From NCBI GenBank assembly GCA_934047225.1, contig OW204010.1, forward strand, positions 3,004,794 through 3,068,793: a stretch of DNA of 64,000 bases, read 5' to 3'. Positions 19,657 through 31,523 of this stretch are shown here, one piece after another. Source of the DNA: Ypsolopha sequella (taxonomy: Eukaryota > Arthropoda > Insecta > Lepidoptera > Ypsolophidae). The notes below the pieces were generated by a model, which saw nothing but the letters and a program-made list of their open reading frames with translations, ran no database searches and had not been told where the DNA came from. A program made the translations under genes and the position numbers. The first letter of the stretch is position 1. Each line of letters opens with the position of its first letter.

Positions 19657-21443
19657 CAGATTTACACGAAAGAATCCACAACCTTTGCTCCCCAGACGAC
19701 CCGCTGAATAAGACATTTGACGAACCTTCAGATATCTTAGATAATTTCATAGATCCGAAACCTAGCGTATGGGCTTCTCAACATACCTTCATATCCCGCT
19801 TACAACAGGCCGATGAATCAGTCGCTATCTACGCGTCAGAACTTAAAAAACTGTCACAGAACTGTGAATTTAAATGCCCGCACTGTAAGAAACCTACTCT
19901 CGATACATTCCTGTCACTGCAATTCATAAGAGGACTAAAAGATGGAGAGATTCGCACTAAAGTACTACAGGAAGTCGAAACAACACCATTTTCTAAATTA
20001 ATACATACTGCGACTTCTATGGAAATCGGGAAAAACGAAAATTCAACTATTTCTACATCCATTCGTAAACAAGCAACAGACAACATTAACAAAATATCAC
20101 AAGCATGCAATGAACCGCCGCACTCACCGAAGAACGGTTCAAAAAAATTACCCATTTCTATAAGAGACCTTAAGGGTAAATGCTACCGTTGCGGAAAAGA
20201 CGACAACAAAGCAAATGACTGCGGTGCCATAAAAAGTACATGCCGCAAGTGTCAAAAGGAAGGTCACTTAGCCCGAGTCTGCTTGCAAAGACATGGACGT
20301 AATGAAACGAACATACTGGACACATCCACTAGCAGCCTCAGTGGCGATAGTACTGGAGAGATCAATCTAATTAAAAATGAAGTGTCAGACAAATACATTA
20401 TTACTATCGACATTGAAGGTAAGAAGATCAATATGGAGTTTGACACTGGAGCAACGCTTTCTACAATTTCACTTAAAGACTACGAGAAACTAAACATAAA
20501 CAAGAAGATATTGAGTACTAATATGACACTAAGAACATATACTGGCGAAATTTTCAAACCCATCGGTGTCGCACATGTCAAATGTAACTACAAATGTCAA
20601 ACATTCTATGGAAAGCTGTACATAATTGATAAAGAGGTCGAGCCGTATTTGGGTAGGAGCTGGATGAAAGAATTTAACATTAAACTTGCTGACATAAGAA
20701 GCGTCGAAACATGCCCGAAAGTACCGAAACTAGATAAATTGCTTGAAGAATACGATTCAACTGTTTTTAATGAAAACCTGGGTGAAATTCCAAATGTCCG
20801 AGGCCACTTGACTATTAAAGATAACTCACAACCAATATTTATCAAACCACGTAGGATTCCATACGCATTACGAACAAAAGTAGATGAAGAAATTAACAGA
20901 CTGGAGAAACAAGGAATAATCACAAAAATCGATCACTCCGAGTGGGGTACACCTGTCGTGCCAATAGTAAAACCAAACGGAAGCATTAGGCATTGCGCTG
21001 ACTACAAGATAACTTTGAATAAAGTTTTAAAGGATGAACAGTATCCAATACCCATAATTGAAGACATCCTCATTGAAATGAACGTTGGACAACTTTTTTG
21101 CACCTTGGACATTACTCAGGCCTACCTGAACATGGTTATGGATGAGAAAAGTGCCCTATTACAGATCTTAAGTACACACAAAGGTACTTTTAAGGTAAAT
21201 CGGCTCATGTTCGGAGTCAAAGTAGCCCCAAACCTCTGGCAGAAATGCATGGACAAACTATTACTGGGCCTCGAAGGAGTAAAATGCTTCTTCGATGATA
21301 TCATAGTCCAAGGATTTTCTGAAGAACAACTGCTTACAAGGCTTAGACAAGTTCTGCAAAAACTTAAAGAAAGCTATCTTCGAATCAATAAAGACAAATG
21401 TCACTTTTTCAAACGAAGCATCAATTACTTCCTTGCCAAATAG
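19596..21443 (+). pseudogene. Ty3/gypsy Gag-protease-RT, truncated
   Basis: A 615-residue frame fusing Gag to Pol. Gag has a retrotransposon capsid-like region (HERIHNLCSPDDPLNKTFDE, then ESVAIYASELKKLSQNC) and two zinc knuckles, CYRCGKDDNKANDC and CRKCQKEGHLARVC. Protease follows (MEFDTGATLSTIS). Reverse transcriptase contains HSEWGTPVVPIVKPNGSIR, TLDITQAYLNMV and the active site FFDDIIVQG. After HFFKRSINYF the frame jumps into sequence matching the middle of RNase H, so an internal deletion has removed the RT connection and the first RNase H half. No LTR flanks it; the 5' side is the foldback palindrome. The type is the common insect gypsy group often annotated as K02A2.6-like. Confidence 0.88.
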
Positions 21444-21630
21444 ACAAGGAAGCGACAGCTATCTTCTGGGGATTAAAACAATTCTTTCATTACTGCTATG
21501 GCCGAAAGTTCACCCTTATTACCGACCACAAGCCCCTTACGTCAATCTTTCAACCGCATCAGACATTACCAACCTTAAGCACGACGAGATTGTTTCATTA
21601 CGCACATTGAATATAAAACTTCCGCAAAGA
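21433..21630 (+). pseudogene. Gypsy RNase H remnant
   Basis: Out of frame with the RT, the strip KEATAIFWGLKQFFHYCYGR followed by FTLITDHKPLTSIF is the C-terminal half of a gypsy RNase H domain (TDHKPL motif). A frameshift near 21590 leads to the integrase frame. Its upstream half is deleted. Confidence 0.8.
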
Positions 21631-21632
21631 AC

Positions 21633-22820
21633 GTGAACGCTGATTACCTTTCACGCTTTCCGGTTGAGAAAACTAAGGACAATAAGGTTGACCAACATTT
21701 TATTTTCCAACTGCAACAGATAAATACGCTTAACATTTTACCAGAAACCATTGCACAAGAAACAAAAGAAGACCCCCAATTACAAAAATTATTATTCACA
21801 CTCCGATCTGGCATGCCACTCAGAGAATCGGGATATAAAGATAACGAATTAACGATACAAAATGACTGCATCCTAAAAGGTACAACAGTGATGATCCCTT
21901 ACAAATTACAAAAACGCATATTAGACGAACTACACACTGGACATATAGGGATTTTGAAAATGAAACTACTTGCACAAAGTTTCGTGTATTGGAAAAATAT
22001 TGATAGAGATATCGAAGACAAAGTTAAATCTTGTCGAACATGTCGATTAGAACAGAATGAACCACCGAAAGCTCCTCTTCAACACTGGGAGAATCCTGCA
22101 GAGCCTTGGCAAAGGATACACATTGATTTCGCAGGGCCTATATCGGGCTATCAACTACTGATCGTCGTGGATGCGTTTTCTAAGTGGGTTGAAATAATAC
22201 CTACAAAAATAACTACAAGCTCATTCTGTAATTAGAAATTAGATGAATTATTTGATACTTTTGGACTGCCTTACACCTTAGTCTCCGACAACGGAAGACA
22301 ATTCGTATCTCAAGAATTTGAGAATTTCTTAAAGAATAACAGCATTGTACATAAAACCATCGCCCCCTATCATCCCTCAACCAACGGACAAGCTGAACGC
22401 TTTGTACAAACAATAAAAAAAGCCCTACATAAATTAGAGGGGGAGAGTGGTGGAATATTGGACAAAGTACGCACAGTCAAAGCCCTACTTCGGGCCACAC
22501 CGATCAGCTCTGGAAATTCGCCATATATGCTCATGTTCGGAAGAAAATTAAGAACAAGGCTGGCTGCGAAGATTCGAGCGCCACCACAGCTTGTTCCCCG
22601 AGCCAGTGTGAAAGTTAGAGAGGTCGCGCTAGGAGACCGGGTCCAGGCACAGAACTATACAGTATCCGGTAAGAAGTGGGAGTTTGGTACAGTAACCCGT
22701 CGTTTAGGAAACCTACATTACGAGATTGCGACTGACGACGGGCGCATCTGGATCCGCCACCTGGATCAGCTGCTCACGGCTCCAGAGATTCATAGGAATC
22801 ACGGCGGAGGTGTGTCATAG
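21633..22820 (+). pseudogene. Gypsy integrase with one in-frame stop
   Basis: The frame begins MNADYLSRFPVE, the RNase H/integrase linker. The His/Cys zinc-binding motif is HTGHIGILKMK through CRTCRLEQ. Catalytic contexts are HIDFAGPI (first Asp), SDNGRQF (second Asp) and TNGQAERF (Glu). A single TAG at 22233-22235 interrupts the core between the first and second Asp; the frame is otherwise open to 22820 and ends in a C-terminal RVQAQNYT/TVTRRLGNLHYEI module. Integrase would insert the cDNA. No 3' LTR is recognisable after the stop. Confidence 0.87.
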
Positions 22821-24948
22821 ACTAACTCCGTCAAGCCGTCACCTAGATACGGTTGTTGACATGTTTTGCTTGTCACTTAAATAAATATTGTGATGAGAGA
22901 ATAATGCTTTTTACATTTGATTAATTATACAATATTTTTTTAACCCGAAGCGAAAAAGAAAGTATCATACAGACCGTTCACAGTTATTTTGCCTCTGAGA
23001 GCTGTTCTAAGTCCAATACTTAAGAATTATTTTCGATCAGCCTAAACGTAATAAACTGTGAACGATCTGTAAACGGCGGCCTTCAATCCTCTCTACATGT
23101 CCAAACCACCGAAGCATCAATAGATTTTAGATTACATCAATCAGTATTTTGTAAATTAAATAAAAGAACTTGCCTACCAAAACTTTTTTTTCTTTTCGAC
23201 TCGTCGCGTCGACCCCATTGAAAACGCACGGCGTGTCGGGCCGACGCCGCTATACCGCGCGCTATACTGAATATTATCAACGCTAAGTCGAGCCCCTTAG
23301 ATGCATTTTTGCATGTATTTCCTGACAGTAGATAGTATAGCTATTGTTGAAAATACTGCTGAATGATAGCGTATTTCGAGAACACCTTTTCGCTCGAACA
23401 CGCCTTGAAGCCAAGAAGAGAGCAGGTCAAAGAAAGACCAAATACAGCTCCCCGCGCACTGTAATCGTAGTTATTACGTAGTTCTTAGCAGACTATAAAA
23501 GTCTTGTTTGTTTTTACTTTGAGTCGCATCTCGACTATGACTAATGTATTAAAGTTACGACATTAGGGCTTATCCCATTGAATGTAATAAACCTAAGAAA
23601 AATAAGAACAAATCCTGGAAGAATGAACTACTAACCATTCATATAAAATCCATACTTGCGATAACCCGCGTTAGCTAACTGTTTCAGCTATTTGAGTAAA
23701 TAAACACACAGGACAAAATTTCTTTATGTTCCTAAACATAATTATATACCTTTTGCATACCTATTTTCATGAAAAATCTGAAATATTTTACGAAAAACGC
23801 GAAAATCTTCGAAAACACGCCTATTCGGTAACGCCGCACGACCCCCTCCTAAAAATAATGTAGTTCTGATTTCCATCACTAGAGGCGCGCGTGTTTCGTC
23901 ATGTTGTCTCTTTTCTTCCTGAATTTTCCCGGATTTGTTCTAGTTAAACATTATGTTTTTTGCCATTTCTCGGCTTATGTATAGCGCAATTACTCTGTAC
24001 ATCGCTTCACGACCACTAATTATCATGAATTAAAGATAATAATGTAATTTTATCATGAAATACTTTTCATGCTTAAAGGGGCATAAAGCGTAACCCGCAC
24101 TATTTTTCATAGCACAACAGTATAGCTGTAAAGGGCTATTGTTTTAACTATTGCCTAGATGGAGAGATCATATAATCTCACAATTATTAATTAAGCAATA
24201 TAACCATGTGTTGATATTGTCGTAGAAAGTCAACATTTTCAGGTGAAAACTCGCATTGTGTAATTTTCTCGTTGCTAGCTACAACGCAGTAACATTCCTC
24301 ATTGTAACACATACACAGGTATGTACGTAAGTAGTTCTGTTTAAGTAATATGTAGGATTGTAAGAATACATACCCATGTACATAAGATACATAACAAATG
24401 TTTACCGATATTGTCGAGGAAGGTCGGTATTTTAAAGTTATAATCTCGCTTGCTCGTATTTTCTATGTATTTCCATGTCATTAGTTTAATTAAATATTAC
24501 TGAAATGTAACGTTAAATCTATAATTACACGAGCCGTGATTATACACTATCAATTACCTATGTAGTGCATTCGCACATAACTCGCCTTCAGCGAAACAAT
24601 AGCATGAATACATAAATAAATATAACTTGGAATTGTTACCGTTTTGACCTCACAACCTTGTTAAAATGTATTGAAATAACCGTTAGTAATGTTTTCACGT
24701 GTTATTAGCACAATTAGAAACTTTCATAAACAAATTAATTTGAAATAACTAAATTTCAATACACATTGTATACAAACTTGTTAAATTCCGTCAAACTTTC
24801 ACAGTAAATGCCTTGTATTTCCTTTTCTCATTAGAATATTGTTGAAATTTCTATAATCCCATAAGGACCTGATAAGAATTATCAATGAAAACCAACTTTG
24901 TATTACTTTAAGGTACATATAAGATGTTTTATTAAATAAACAGACACA
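22821..24948. other. Long AT-rich spacer, no gene recognised
   Basis: About 2.1 kb without a supported coding sequence. A GC-rich island lies at 23200-23280 and the block at 23789-23845 resembles 5865-5900. No LTR for the flanking gypsy pseudogene was found here. Much of 24000-24900 is simple AT-rich sequence. Confidence 0.5.
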
Positions 24949-26097
24949 GTGGGATGGATCAAATGCTGGACAGAAAGTTTCAAATTTTTGCCAAAATTAA
25001 CAGCGCGTCTGAACGGTAATACCGCGGAACAGGGCCTCGCGCCATGCAAAATCAAAATCATCTCGATACGAATAACGACCCATAGTTTAGCTCCGAAATA
25101 TATCTCGGAATTATTAAACTTCAGCGGAGAGCCGAGCGAATGGATAGCGTTTAAATCAACGTATCGTGATTCAGAACGTTTCTTCACAGAGACACAGAAC
25201 GTCGCAAGCATAAAAAAGGCTGTGCAAGGTAAGGCGAGAGAGGCTATAAGATCGATTTTGTATACAAGCACGGATCCAATCCTTATCATGAATTCTTTGG
25301 AAAAACGTTATGGACGACCGAGACGCCTAATTAAGAGCAAGATAGCAAACCTCGAAAGAATGGCGCCTCTAGCGGACGATGCGCCCAATTTAGCTTCATT
25401 TGCGGGCACGGTAGCGAACACTGTCATGACTATTCAACAAATGAATGAGTTAGCTTATCTACATTCAACCGACGTATCTGAGAAGGTAATAAACAAGTTG
25501 AGCCTCATCATCAAATTCAAGTGGTATGAATACAGAGCTGCACACAGCGACAGCCCAATATTGCTAGCACTTAACCAGTTTCTGAGCGAGCTTTCCGATA
25601 CGTACGAAACGTATGAAACCGACGTTGTACGAACACAGTCACGGAAGGAAGAGTACCGTAGACGAATGTCAAAGAAGACAGTGCAAGTACACCGCCAGGA
25701 TGATTCGCCGTCGGATGAATCGGAGAGCGAACGGGAGTATTCTGAGGAGGAATCGAGTGACGATGTCGAAGAAGTAAACGACGTCGTAGCGGTCGCCCAG
25801 AAGCAAGTCATAGTTTAATGCCCGCTATGCAAGGAGAAACATACGTTAAGCAAGTGTAGAAAGTTCTATGAAATGAAAATAGACGAACAATGGGATGCAG
25901 TGAAAAAAATGCAAGCGTGCTTTTTATGCTTGAGCATCAAACATCGCGGGTATGGCTGTCGGAAGAGATTATGTGGCCTAGATGGATGTAGAGGGAGACA
26001 TCATAAGCTCCTACATAGGAAGCGAGAAAAGGAGAACGATAAGGAAAAGTCGACTTCAAAAGCTCCTGTGCGAGAGGGACAGACGATGTCAGATTAC
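24949..26097 (+). pseudogene. BEL/Pao-like gag, third family, broken
   Basis: A Gag of the BEL/Pao (DUF1759) type, distinct from copies A and B. Key strips: LLNFSGEPSEWIAFKSTY, KKAVQGKAREAIRSIL and SLEKRYGRPRRLIKSKI, then a strongly acidic Ser/Glu/Asp linker (DESESEREYSEEESS). A stop at 25816-25818 precedes an in-frame continuation holding zinc knuckles CPLCKEKHTLSKC and CFLCLSIKHRGYGC and a third Cys/His strip (CGLDGCRGRHHKLLH). The extreme N-terminus looks frameshifted, and the gene is cut at about 26097 where the viral-like remnant begins. No LTR or pol accompanies it. It would form particles in a live element. Confidence 0.8.
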
Positions 26098-26123
26098 TGA
26101 TAATTATTATGCAAATCAAAATA

Positions 26124-26449
26124 TTATATGGTGCCATTTTCTGGCAATTCTTCAATTATAGAGATAATCTCAGTATCAAGTCCTGTGTTGCCAGCATCTT
26201 TAGAAGCTATTTATAATTTAAGACGTTCAACCAATTCATTAGGATCATCCCAATAAACTTTATCAACGTTTTGTTTTATTTTCTTTAATAATGGTAAACC
26301 TGATCCTTGTTGCAAGCTCTCAGTACTTTCAGAGTTGGGTGATAACTTGAAAAGTGGTTTAATAATGTTGAGATACTTATTATCTCTATTGCTCTTTATT
26401 GGTTAGTTAGGATTATAATCTCTTCGATGTGCGCTAGTACTCAATAATA
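26124..26449 (-). pseudogene. C-terminal half of a split DNA-virus/Polinton-like gene
   Basis: Reading on the minus strand from 26449, a conserved-looking C-terminus appears (TSAHRRDYN, then VDKVYWDDPNELVERL, ending IISIIEEL shortly before the stop at 26124). Two in-frame stops interrupt it. The strip resembles the C-terminal half of a family (DUF8207-like) that occurs in many copies in insect and other invertebrate genomes next to packaging-ATPase-like genes. Its N-terminal half is at 39644-40324, on the far side of the DIRS-like insertion: one half ends in a YKSLL context and the other begins just before STSAH. Function is unknown. Assignment to Polintons or related viruses is an inference. 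Confidence 0.65.
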
Positions 26450-26458
26450 CTACTGTTT

Positions 26459-26655
26459 TGCATTACAACAAAACAGGTATTATATGTCGGATAAAACCCA
26501 CAGCAAGTTAATGAAGAAAGCTATTTGTGAATTGTGTTATCTGTGGTCCACTTACCATTTTTCCTTTTGGTTCTGTGTAAGTTATCTTTATCCCTTACTA
26601 GGAAGCGCCACCTTCTATGTTGAAAAGCGTGCTGACATCTTTCAATTTCATAGTG
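26459..26655 (+). repeat. Left inverted terminal repeat of DIRS-B
   Basis: From AAAACCCACAGCAAG onward (about 26492-26655) it is the reverse complement of about 39465-39630 with a few mismatches. The outermost ~35 bp (GCATTACAACAAAACAGGTA) are end-specific and are copied in the internal complementary region. Confidence 0.8.
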
Positions 26656-26685
26656 TCTTCATTCACCAGCAAGTATCTTGCTCTC

Positions 26686-26760
26686 TTGCTGTGGGTTTTA
26701 TCCGACACATAATACCTGTTTTGTTGTAATGCAAACCCACAGCAATTAATGAAGACCTGT
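26686..26760 (+). repeat. Internal complementary region of DIRS-B
   Basis: 26686-26733 is an almost exact reverse complement of the left terminus 26459-26507. It is followed directly by AAACCCACAGCAATTAATGA, the reverse complement of the right-end strip near 39612-39632. This head-on fusion of both ends is the circle-junction signature. The first half together with the left terminus mimics a 275-bp MITE with 48-bp inverted repeats. Confidence 0.75.
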
Positions 26761-26987
26761 TTGATATCTGCTGGTGAAAAACACAAACGCTATGTGAAAA
26801 TTTGAATGATGTATGTGCTAGAAATAAATAAAAATCCAAGATAATATAACCCTTTCAATCAATATCTCTTTGCAAACTTCTTAAACTCTAATTGGTTTTA
26901 AACTTAATATTCAAAATTAAATTATTCAATTAACTAGACCAGTGGACACTGGAACATCAAAGCTACACTAAGACTTATATAAGGTAT

Positions 26988-27070
26988 GGTTAATTCTATA
27001 CATTAAGAAAATTATCGTTCAAAATCAAATCATTAGCATAATTTTCTCTAGCTCTATTAACTTCTTTGCA
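26988..27070 (-). pseudogene. 3' end of the DIRS-B tyrosine recombinase gene
   Basis: The recombinase frame that enters BEL copy B at 34823 resumes here after the ATAAT duplication with CKEVNRARENYANDLIL and stops near 26988. It therefore gives the last ~27 codons of the recombinase and proves that BEL copy B inserted into this gene. Confidence 0.75.
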
Positions 27071-27075
27071 ATAAT
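27071..27075. repeat. Left target-site duplication of BEL copy B (ATAAT)
   Basis: ATAAT directly precedes the 3' LTR and is repeated at 34823-34827 directly after the 5' LTR. Five base pairs is a usual BEL duplication length. Confidence 0.88.
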
Positions 27076-27444
27076 TGTAAACGCGAGGTTACAGGAATGC
27101 AGGAATGTTGACACGGGAGAATTGTGGAAGAAACGTGAGTGAACTAACCTTTGTTCTGGATGGTTGCCGGCGAATGTGCCGCGTGGCGTCCCTCCTTGTC
27201 GGGCTGATTGAGCTGGCGCCTTGGGCAGGGATGAGCAGGAAGTCTTGGTTGGAGTAATGAACACGACACTGGTATGAGCACAAGGTACGCGAGATTTCAG
27301 CGTGTCGGCGGCGCGAGTGTGTGCACACGTGTGTTTCGGGAGACGTCTACCGCGGAACAGAGCGAGCGCTGGCGCACGAGTCGACTTGGCGCCAGGCGCT
27401 GTGTTGCAAAATTACTCATCCGAATGCGTCACGCTGGTGGCGTG
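27076..27444 (-). repeat. 3' LTR of BEL copy B
   Basis: 369 bp. Compared with the 5' LTR (398 bp) it lacks about 25 bp near its distal edge and its first four sense-strand bases (TGTT) are not recognisable next to a G-rich polypurine tract. Otherwise the two are near identical. Confidence 0.85.
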
Positions 27445-30400
27445 GCCCCCCTCCTGGGGGGGCCGGGGCTGCGACTCTTCTTGAGCTGAATCCAACGGCA
27501 GCCTGGCTAGCTTGAACACAGGTCGTCGCAGATTTCCATGGGCTGTGTCCAGATCCACAACTCGGATCACTCCATCCTTGCCAGGTATCGTGCGGAGAAT
27601 TCTCCCCAACTTCCATTGGAGCGGAGGCAGGTCATCCTCTTTGATGAGGACCAGTTCACCCACTTGAGGAGGGGAAGAAGGGGAGAGCCATTTGGAGCGG
27701 GTTTGCAGGGTATGGAGGTAGGATCTGGACCAGAGAGTCCAAAAGCGCTGAGAGAGCGCTTGAATGAGTTGAAAGCGTTTAAGAGCAGATATGGGTCTGT
27801 CGTCAAAAGACTGCTCAGGCAGAGCGGTGAGCGGACGACCAATAATGAAATGTCCGGCCGTGAGAGGTTCAAAGTCCGTAGGGTCGGATGAAATTGGGCA
27901 GAGGGGTCTTGAGTTGAGTACAGCCTCAATTCGAGCCAAAAGGGTAGAGAATTCCTCAAAAGTGAGGTGCTGTTCACCTATCACGCGATAAAGTAGTTGC
28001 TTGGTGGATTTTACGTTTATTTCGTGCAGAGCGCCGAACCAAGGCCCTTTAGGCGGGTTCAGTAACCAAGTTATGTGCTGATTCGCGAGCTTGTGAGTGA
28101 TTGCATCATTGTTTGACCTGAGGAAGTTCTGAACTTCAATGAGCTGATTTCTAGCACCTACATAGTTTGTGCCGCAGTCTGAGCGAATGAGAACTGGAGT
28201 ACCGCGACGTGAGATTAAACGTTGCAATGCCGCAAAGAACGCTTCCGTTGTGAGTGCAGAGACTGGTTCCAAATGAACCGCCTTTGTTGCGAGGCAAACG
28301 AAAATACAAAAGTACGCCTTTATGAGTTTCGCGTTCCGCAGCGTGCTGGATTTAACGAAGAAGTGGCCAGCAAAGTCCGTCGTGACGTGACTAAAAACTG
28401 GCTGAGGAGTAACTCTGTCTACTGGGAGATCAGCCATGAGCGGAGCCTTAGGCTGAGCGCGGCACCGGAAACATCTAATACATTTAAACACGCGGTGTCT
28501 AATAATACGACGAGCGGACAGAATCCAGTACTGCTGGCGTAATATGGCGTGTAATGTGTCAGCTCCAGGGTGGCAGTGTATTTTGTGATAGTGGTCTATA
28601 ATGAGATCTACGAGCGGACTTGAGCTGGGTAGAATGAGTGGGTGTTGAGCGTCATACCTAATTGACGCGTGAGAGAGACGACCACCGACTCTCAAGAGTC
28701 CGTCCTTTATGAAGGGCGAGAGGCGCTGGAGCCGAACGGGACAAACTTTATCAGTCTGGATACGATTAATGTCTTCAGCAAACTCATTGTGCTGAACAGA
28801 GCGGACCCAGTGCAACAGAGCGTCCCTGCGTTCATTAGCTGTCAACGGACCAGAGAGCCGTGCATCTGGGCTGTGCCGACAATTGAATATGAACCTTTGA
28901 ATACAAGCCGTCACTCCGACGAGCTTGTCAAGTGAGCTGTAGCGAGTGAGCAAGTCCAGATCGATATCTGGGACTGCTATTCGTGCTGGTACCTTTTTGG
29001 GCTTAAGGCCTGGGAGAGCATGATGGCCTAGAGCGGGTGGCATCTTGGGCCAAGTGCAGGTAGGTTCTTTGAGCCAACTGGGTGACCACCAAAGGTCATG
29101 AAGTGAGAGAGACTGGGCAGATATGCCTCTGCTTGCACAGTCAGCAGGGTTGAGGTTCGTGGGCACATGCCTCCACGTATTGCTAGTTGAAGTAGCTGTG
29201 ATCTTAGCCACTCGATTGGCCTCGAAAGTCTGTAATCGGTGAGGTGGAGTATTGAGCCATGCCAAAACTATTGTGCTATCTGACCAGCATGTGTGTGTTT
29301 GAATGGGTATATGAGCTGACAGTTGGGCTGACACTCGAGTCATGAGCTGAGATAAAAGAGTCGCGGCTGACAACTCCAATTTCGGGATTGAGAGGCGAGT
29401 CTTAATGGGTGCGACCTTGGACTTGCCAATGATTAGGTGTACATTGACATGTCCAGTGGTATTGCGCTCATGAAGGTAGATAACGGCACCAAAGCCAGCC
29501 TCTGATGCGTCCGCGAACCCGTGAAGTGAGTAAGTAGACGTGGGCTTATACTTACAAATGTGTCGAGGTAAACGGAGGTTTGAGAGCTGAGGAAGATCCT
29601 CTGAAATGTGTTGCCACTCTGTGTGGACTTCTTCAGAGATAGGCTCATCTGATCCTATTTTAAGAAGCCAAAGCTTCTGCAGAATAATCTTTGCGCGGAA
29701 GATGACTGGAGTAACCCAGCCATTGGGGTCATAGAGAGAGTACTGAGAATGGAGCGCTTTGTGACTTGAGCATGAGTGGGCAGAGAAATGCGATAAGTGA
29801 ACTCATCAGTTTGAGGAATCCACTGTATTCCCAGAACCTTAATGGAATTAGAGTCGGGACTGAAGTCAAAGTCCTTGGACATGTCGCACTGGTCATCTGG
29901 GAACCGTTCAAGGAGCTGGGGCGAGTTGGAGGTCCATTTACTGAGCTGGAAGCCACCTAGGGCGAGTAACTCGATCAGATCGTTTTGGAGCGACTGAGCA
30001 GATTCCACAGAATCTGCACCTGAGAGAATGTCGTCCACAAATATTGATTTGCGGAGGACCTGAGCAGCGTGGGGGTAGCGATGACCTTCGTCATCAGCCA
30101 ATTGGAGTAAAATGCGGATGGCATGGTATGGGCTGGACCTTAACCCATATGTGACGGTATTAAGGGCATACGTGAGCAGGGGCTGGTCGGGCGAAGACCG
30201 CCAGAGAATGAGTTGAAAAGGTCTTTGCTCTGGGTGAATGAGGATATTTCTGAACATCATTCGGATGTCAGTGCTGAAAACTTGTGAGTGGATCCTGAAG
30301 GACATGATAATGTCAACAATATCTTGTTGAAGAGCTGGACCTGTATGAAGACAATCATTTAAATTGACGCCGTTTGAGCTTTTGCAACTTCCGTCAAAGA

Positions 30401-31436
30401 CGCAGCGTAACTTTTCTGATCCTGGCTTAAATATGCCATGATGTGGGATATAGAAATGGGATTTATGAGCAAAGGTATTGGGGTGACACGGCGACATATG
30501 TCCCAATTTTATGTAATCTGACATGAACTCTACGTATTTCGAGCGGAAGGGCGGGTTCGCTAACAGCTTCTTCTCTAAATTGAGAAACCTGCGTAGCGCA
30601 ATAGCGTGAGTGGAACCTAATGTCGGCGCGTTGTGCAGAAAGGGCAGTGTAACCATATATTGACCTGATGGTTCACGAGTAGTTGTGGTGCGGAAAATGT
30701 CCTCACACTGTTCCTCTAATGGGCTGGTATGCTTGTAGGTTTGGGGTTCCTCGGATTCCTAAAACCTCTCAAGACTTTTGTGAATGTCATGAGTGGAACG
30801 CTCTGAGTCCGTGTGAGAGCCGACAATGTGAACTGAATTGACCTGATTCGTGGGTGAGGTATGTAAACTTTCGAAAGGTTCTATTAATGTAAAATCGAAT
30901 ATCGTGCCGAAGGCTATGGGCTTGCCAAGGCCGAGCGAAACCTTGGTTCCGTCTAACACTTGACCAAGAACGTCAGATCCTAGTATTAGATCAACCGGAG
31001 CTGGTGTGTGATATTCTCGATCAGCAAGAGGAATCGGTGGGTGACCTGTTAACTGAGCGAGATCTGGAACCTTTTCTAACGGTAGGTACCCAGTTACGTT
31101 CTTCAATATATGGGCTGTGGCCGTGATCGTAGGTGTGTCACGGTGTGTAGGTCGGCATACAATTGTGATTGATGCCTTTGAGTTTTGTGTGTGCTGATTT
31201 CCAACTCCTGCGATTTTTAGAGATGTATGTTTTAATGGTAAATTTAAAATTCTGGCCATGCGCTGAGAACAAAGAGTCAGCATACTTCCACAGTCTAACA
31301 GAGCTCGTGCTGAGTGAAATTGACCATGTACGTCTGCTATTTTAAGTGAGACGGTTGGCAACAAAATTGGTGTGTTAGTGACGTTCACTACACGTTGTGC
31401 GGAGTTACAGGAATTCTCTGTTGGAGTTGAAGTCAT
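27412..31436 (-). pseudogene. BEL/Pao pol, copy B, one nonsense codon and one 7-bp deletion
   Basis: Domain order is the same as in copy A. The protease segment (30759-31436, LLDCGS) ends at a TAG at 30759-30761 where copy A has TGG. RT (29655-30656) contains FVDDIL and loses frame through a 7-bp deletion at about 29738 relative to copy A. The last 655 codons (27412-29379) form an intact RNase H/integrase tail with TTDFAGHF, IRSDCGTNYVG and GALHEINVKSTK, reading through to the 3' LTR. Copy B therefore preserves the integrase that is broken in copy A, while copy A preserves the protease and RT frames that are broken in copy B. Confidence 0.93.
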
Positions 31437-31523
31437 GGAGTGAAAATGAGCTGAGTGTGTATGTGATGAGTGTGCTGAGTGCTGGTCGTCCTCGCCTTCG
31501 TAGTGCTCTGTTATTGTAGGTAG

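Noticed and set aside
26484..26729. ORF conserved between 26484-26729 and 39365-39643
   Set aside because: Similarity is due to the inverted terminal repeats of DIRS-B; the shared frame is a by-product of DNA identity.
27789..28940. Several plus-strand ORFs of 66-117 codons, duplicated at 6799-7943
   Set aside because: Antisense shadows of BEL integrase and RNase H; they appear twice only because the element is present twice.
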